A stretch of 64,000 bases of DNA from positions 7,391,001 to 7,455,000 of the forward strand of contig PUFA01000070.1 of NCBI GenBank assembly GCA_003508835.1. Direction: 5' to 3'. Each line of letters begins with the position of its first letter. The first letter of the stretch is position 1. The position numbers were made by a program, and so were the translations under genes. This document shows positions 60,340 through 64,000 of this stretch, piece after piece. The stretch is from Eonycteris spelaea (lineage: Eukaryota; Chordata; Mammalia; Chiroptera; Pteropodidae). The notes under the pieces were generated by a model. That model was given only the letters and a program-made list of their open reading frames with translations. It was not told the DNA's origin and did no database searches.

Positions 60340-61010
60340 AAAAATTTGTATTGATTTTTAAGTTAAATGCAGTCAAATTCACTCTTTTTGGTGTACCTTT
60401 CAATGTGTTTTGACCCATCAACCCCAAAGTTTTCTCATGCCACCCTTTGTAGTCTGCTCCTTTTCTCACCCTCAAACCCTGACAACCACCATAGTTTTAC
60501 CTTTTTACGAAGAAGGAAATACACATGCAATTATACAGTATGTAGCCTTTTCGGTCTGGCTTCTCCCACATAGCATGATTCATTTGAGATCCATTCGTGT
60601 TGTCTCAGTAACACATTCCCTTGTACTGGTGAGCACCATCCTACGGTATTCATATACCACAGTCTGTTTATCCATTCCCTGGTTGAAGAACATCTGGGTA
60701 ATTTCTAGTTTGGTGCAATTATGAATAAGGCTGTCATAAATATTTGCATATAGGCTTTCATATGAAATAAGTTTTTGATTCTCTTGGGTAAATTACAAAA
60801 AAAAAAGGAATTGCTGAGTAAAATGTTAAGTGTATGTTTAACTTGATAAGAAACTGGCAAATTATCTTCCAAAGTGTCTGTTCCATTTGTGTTCCATCCA
60901 AGAATATAAAAAGTCCAGATTCTCTGCATCTTCACAAACACTTGATATTGTCATTAATATTTTTTATCATTTAAAGCATTCTAATAATTATGTAGTGATG
61001 GGCTTTGCTT
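60340..61010 (-). mobile_element. Old L1 3' end, antisense
   Basis: 'tttcaatgtgttttgaccca' (60398), 'atacacatgcaattatacag' (60520), 'cacagtctgtttatccattc' (60658), 'tgattctcttgggtaaatta' (60776) and 'tgatattgtcattaatattt' (60943) follow an inverted L1 3' untranslated region and ORF2 end. The 104-codon plus frame at 60410-60724 is antisense L1 and not a gene. Confidence 0.8.
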
Positions 61011-61199
61011 TAATCAAAATATTTTTCTTGAAATCTCTTAAGTAGGAAGTTATCAACAGTGACTGATGTTCTCTGGAACTTATATTTGGCCCTGCCTATT
61101 GGCCATCCTCGAATACCTGCCAGAGGAGCTGAGGGCCTCAAGCACATGCTCTCACAGGCTAAAATAACTCAAAACCTAAGAAATAATACTACCTAAAAG
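61011..61199. other. Unassigned spacer
   Basis: It may belong to the neighbouring L1 5' sequence but is not recognisable by itself. Confidence 0.4.
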
Positions 61200-61440
61200 A
61201 AATCCAACAGCTCAACGGCATATGCCATCTGAAGCACAAGTATTAGAATGGAACAACCAAAACTTTAAAATAATCAAAATACCTGTATCAGGCAATGTGA
61301 AAAAAAGCAAGATTATTAAAAGGAGCAAAGTAGAAATGTTAGTTATCCCAAATATAATAGTTGAAATGAAGTCCACAAGAGACAGGAGTAAGAGTAAGAT
61401 GGAAATGGCTGAAGAAGGAATTCAGTGAATCGAAAAGATA
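61200..61440 (+). mobile_element. Old L1/HAL1-type 5'-region fragment, sense
   Basis: 'aaaactttaaaataatcaaa' (61259) and 'aaatggctgaagaaggaatt' (61403) match the sense version of the 5' region present inverted at about 3600-3800. The 68-codon plus frame 61222-61428 is a remnant of this Lys/Glu-rich L1 sequence, not a host gene. Confidence 0.6.
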
Positions 61441-61469
61441 AAATGAGTATAACAATACAATCCTTATCA

Positions 61470-61535
61470 TCAGGATTAGAGAAAGTGTGTGAAAAATGCC
61501 AGGCCCAGAGTAGTCATTTAATACATGATATTTAT
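61470..61535 (+). mobile_element. MIR-type 3' end, sense
   Basis: 'aatgccaggcccagagtagt' then 'catttaatacatg' resembles a MIR tail. Short and uncertain. Confidence 0.4.
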
Positions 61536-61769
61536 TTTTCCACCTCAATTCTAAATGCCCGTTTGACAACATTTTAGAGAATAATATTTCCAAACGATCT
61601 AATAATTTTGGCCTCATTAACTTTAGTTATAGGCGTGCATAATCATGTAAAAGATTTCACTCTTTCACCTTTCTTCTTCAATTCTCACTTTCTCTCCCAG
61701 TTCCCATCCTTGTACACCACCCACATCTGCATGTCTCCATGGCTGTGTGGGACATGTAAAGGTAAGCGT
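61536..61769. other. Unassigned short stretch
   Basis: Nothing recognisable is seen. Confidence 0.5.
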
Positions 61770-61980
61770 GAGTTTCTGAAATCAGAAAGACATGGGTTGA
61801 ATCCCATAAATTTGGGCAAGTAAATTAACCTTTTAAGACTCAGTTTTACAATCTGTACAAAAGGAATAATATTGTCCACCTCATAAGATTCTTCATGAAG
61901 GTTAATTTGGGTAGTAAATGCAAAATGTCTAGCACAAGGCCTGGAACATAATAGATACTCAATAATCAACTCCTCCATAT
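61770..61980 (+). mobile_element. MIR SINE, sense
   Basis: 'aagacatgggttgaatccca' (61787), 'atttgggcaagtaaattaac' (61810), 'gactcagttttacaatctgt' (61837), 'ccacctcataagattcttca' (61876) and 'aacataatagatactcaata' (61945) follow the MIR order. Confidence 0.85.
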
Positions 61981-63149
61981 TTTTCAAAACTTGTATTGTT
62001 TCCAACCCCTGATATTGAAATTATTTAACTTGTGGAAATACTCTGACTCCACAATTAGAGATGTACCCTACAAGGTGAACACACTTGGGGGTAAGTTATG
62101 TTTAGAATAAGCAACCCATTGATTGATGAATTCACACTGGTGCATCATTTATTCATATAAGCCTCTTTTCAGAAAATGGGAGTTTGTTAAAAGAAATGGA
62201 GAGAGAGATGAGAGTCCTGGATCTGAAGTAGTAAAAGAATAGATAGAGGAAGAATATATGTAACAAGAGAACTGGGTTCACTGAAAGTAAGATTTATCTG
62301 TCTTAACTTTTTGTGTAGGAATCGTTATGTGTCTCAGAGCTTAGCTTATAATGTTATTCTTGTGGAATCTTGGTCTTTGGACAGCATATTATGTTCATCA
62401 TCATCAGCCATATTACAAATGAATCTGTGCTATGTAATAAGGCTTTTATTTTACTCCAATAATAAACACAGGCTTTATTCTGAATTTTGTGCTATGACAA
62501 GTTGTGTTATTTTTCAACTTTATTGAGGTACATTAAACCTTTCCCTTTCCAAGGTATAATCAAAGTCCTTTGGAGCCAATCAATGCAATTCCTGACCCAA
62601 GTATCAAATGATTAGAGAAAAATTTGAGTTCTCAGTCAGTGACGATTCAAGTATTTGTTGTCAGTCTGTCAAGGTGAGTGCCACCTGTGCATTTATTTGA
62701 GAAAGATGTGAATCTAGGAATGATATATATGTGTTCTGTGAATCTGGTAATAACAGCCTCTCCATTGGCTATTTATGTCTAGTATCACCAGCACTGCCCA
62801 CACACCTTGAAAATATGACATGCTATCAAAACAGTCCTCATTTCCCAACATGTACACTACATTTGTTGACTGCTTAAATAATATCTAAAGAAAATTGATA
62901 TCAATTTTAAAATACGGCTTTCAAGATCAGAGCAATGGCAACCTTAATCGAATGTGTATTTTCTCCTCTTAATTTCCATATTCACACAATTCTTTGTTTT
63001 ATCATTTCACTATTCTGTGTAGAGCATTCGATTCATCCTGTCAGAAGTGCTTTTGGAAAAAAAAGAAATTGCTGGGTAGAAATTATGTCTATCTCATGAA
63101 TTTCTGGAAGGCAGACAGTACATTTTATTTATCACAATATTCCTTTAAT
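61981..63149. other. Unassigned sequence
   Basis: No gene or confident repeat is seen. Confidence 0.5.
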
Positions 63150-63260
63150 AACTGAGGGAGAGCCTATTCAACACCCAGTATGTTTCAGGCATTGTATTAA
63201 GTGTCAAAGATCTGAAGACAAGATAACTTCACTACCTGCCAGGAGGACACAATGAGAACA
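63150..63260 (-). mobile_element. L2-type 3' end, antisense
   Basis: 'cacccagtatgtttcaggca' (63173) followed by 'ttgtattaagtgtcaaagat' matches the inverted L2 end. Weakly bounded. Confidence 0.5.
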
Positions 63261-63264
63261 GGGT

Positions 63265-63400
63265 ATATCCAAAACCTCTGGTATTTCTGGCAAAGTTGCA
63301 AATATCTAGGCTCCACTCAAGATTTACTGAATCAGAATCTCTGGTGAGTGTCCTGGGAATTCTACCACATAAACTTTTGTGGGTCAGAATTGTGCCTTGT
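63265..63400. mobile_element. MER5-like hAT DNA transposon fragment
   Basis: 'agatttactgaatcagaatc' (63321) followed by 'tctggtgagtgtcctgggaa' matches the conserved middle of MER5/MER20-type non-autonomous hAT elements. The ends are not visible. Confidence 0.55.
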
Positions 63401-63474
63401 TCTTCATTTTATTGCCAGTGCTAAGCACATACCTGAGAGAGAGAGAGAGTAGACACTCAATACCTACTTGTTAA
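63401..63474 (+). mobile_element. L2/MIR-type 3' end with GA insertion, sense
   Basis: 'attgccagtgctaagcacat' (63411), then a 'gagagagagaga' run, then 'cactcaatacctacttgtta'. Short and uncertain. Confidence 0.4.
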
Positions 63475-63915
63475 CTTTAATCATTCCACAAATATTTGAA
63501 AATATTGGCCTTCTATGGCCAGACAAAGTTCTAGACAGAAATCCACATTTTCATGCGGTTTACGTACAAGGGAGAGGGGGCGAAAATAAACAATAAATAA
63601 ATACATAATAAGAAAAGGCAGTCAACACTATTAACTAAAGTGTCAGGCTATGCCTCCTTGAGAAGGTAACATTTGAGCAAGGACTTGAAGAATGTGAAAA
63701 AGTGAGCCTAGTAGATTCTGAGGGAGTAGAATCGCAAAAATAGAGATAGCTAGAGCAAAAGAAGTAAGGCAGGAGTGTGCTCGACAGGTTAGTGTAACAA
63801 GTATCCTCCTGGGCCGGGGTCAGAATAAGCATGGGGGCGAAGGTCGAAGAGGCAAGGAAGAGAGAGATCATGTAGACCGACCTTGTATGTCATTTTTAAG
63901 GCCTTTAGGTTAAAT
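63475..63915 (-). mobile_element. L2 LINE fragment, antisense
   Basis: 'gcctccttgagaaggtaaca' (63652), 'tttgagcaaggacttgaaga' (63672), 'gatcatgtagaccgaccttg' (63867) and 'taaggcctttaggttaaatg' (63897) follow the inverted L2. The element may continue to the window end. The 78-codon minus frame at 63635-63871 is inside it. Confidence 0.7.
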
Positions 63916-64000
63916 GAGACAATGAATTAATAATTGATGAGCTAATGAATAAAGCTGCTACTATGTCATTTGGCAAGTACTAAGAAATTCAGAGGGTGCT
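63916..64000. other. Unassigned end of window
   Basis: Too short to classify. Confidence 0.4.

Noticed and set aside
61222..61428. Lys/Glu-rich 68-codon plus frame as a small gene
   Set aside because: Matches the sense version of old L1/HAL1 5'-region sequence present elsewhere in the window.
1..64000. tRNA, snRNA, 7SK, Y RNA or mitochondrial insert sequences
   Set aside because: None of their characteristic sequence blocks was recognised on either strand when reading through. A covariance-model search would be decisive.

Overview
The window looks like ordinary non-coding DNA from the nuclear genome of a placental mammal. It is AT-rich (roughly two thirds A+T by eye) and CpG-poor. Every open frame is short, and none belongs to a protein family I recognise. 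What I can identify is a typical mammalian repeat landscape: LINE-1 (L1) pieces of several ages, L2 pieces, MIR SINEs, a MER5-like DNA transposon fragment, possible ancient LTR remnants and many microsatellites. No Alu, rodent B1/B2, ruminant BovB/Bov-tA or carnivore tRNA-Lys SINE is visible. The youngest L1 (23976-25394) has a 3' tail that, from memory, resembles laurasiatherian L1s and bat L1s in particular. The species assignment is a weak inference. I see no complete gene, no functional RNA gene and no CRISPR array.

Layout. 0.56-5.0 kb is a broken, near-complete old L1 on the minus strand, with its 3' end at 0.56-1.2 kb, an unexplained 0.5 kb stretch, then ORF2 and 5'-region sequence up to 5.0 kb. 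5-18.4 kb is mostly unassigned, with one MIR (10.1 kb), one L2 (10.6-11.0 kb) and small palindromes and microsatellites. 18.4-20.8 kb has an L2 and a second minus-strand old L1. 24.0-25.4 kb is a 5'-truncated L1 with clear target-site duplications. 26.7-27.2 kb is a short L1 with an internal inversion and its own target-site duplication. 27.3-28.6 kb is a long minus-strand L2, and 29.2-30.4 kb a plus-strand old L1 3' half. 32-34.6 kb has a MIR and LTR-like sequence. 36-38.8 kb has minus-strand L2 and L1 pieces. 39-42 kb is very AT-rich and mostly featureless. 42-43.6 kb may hold a second LTR-like remnant. 45.4-46.8 kb is L2-rich, including a piece from the reverse-transcriptase part of L2. 50-56 kb has an L1 fragment, several microsatellites and two diverged copies of one unidentified ~250 bp sequence. 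57-64 kb has L2, MIR, L1 and MER5-like fragments plus one exon-like segment near 58.65 kb.

Nothing here points to genes working together. The window is best read as an intergenic desert or a piece of a very large intron. The most informative structures are the two retrotransposon insertions whose integration scars can be read (23962-25408 and 26711-27164), the pair of related unidentified sequences at 52.7 and 55.5 kb, a near-perfect short tandem duplication at 20.9 kb, and the candidate terminal exon at 58.6 kb. I found no convincing new biological system. Family names come from memory of consensus sequences, not a database search, and boundaries are generally good to tens of bases.
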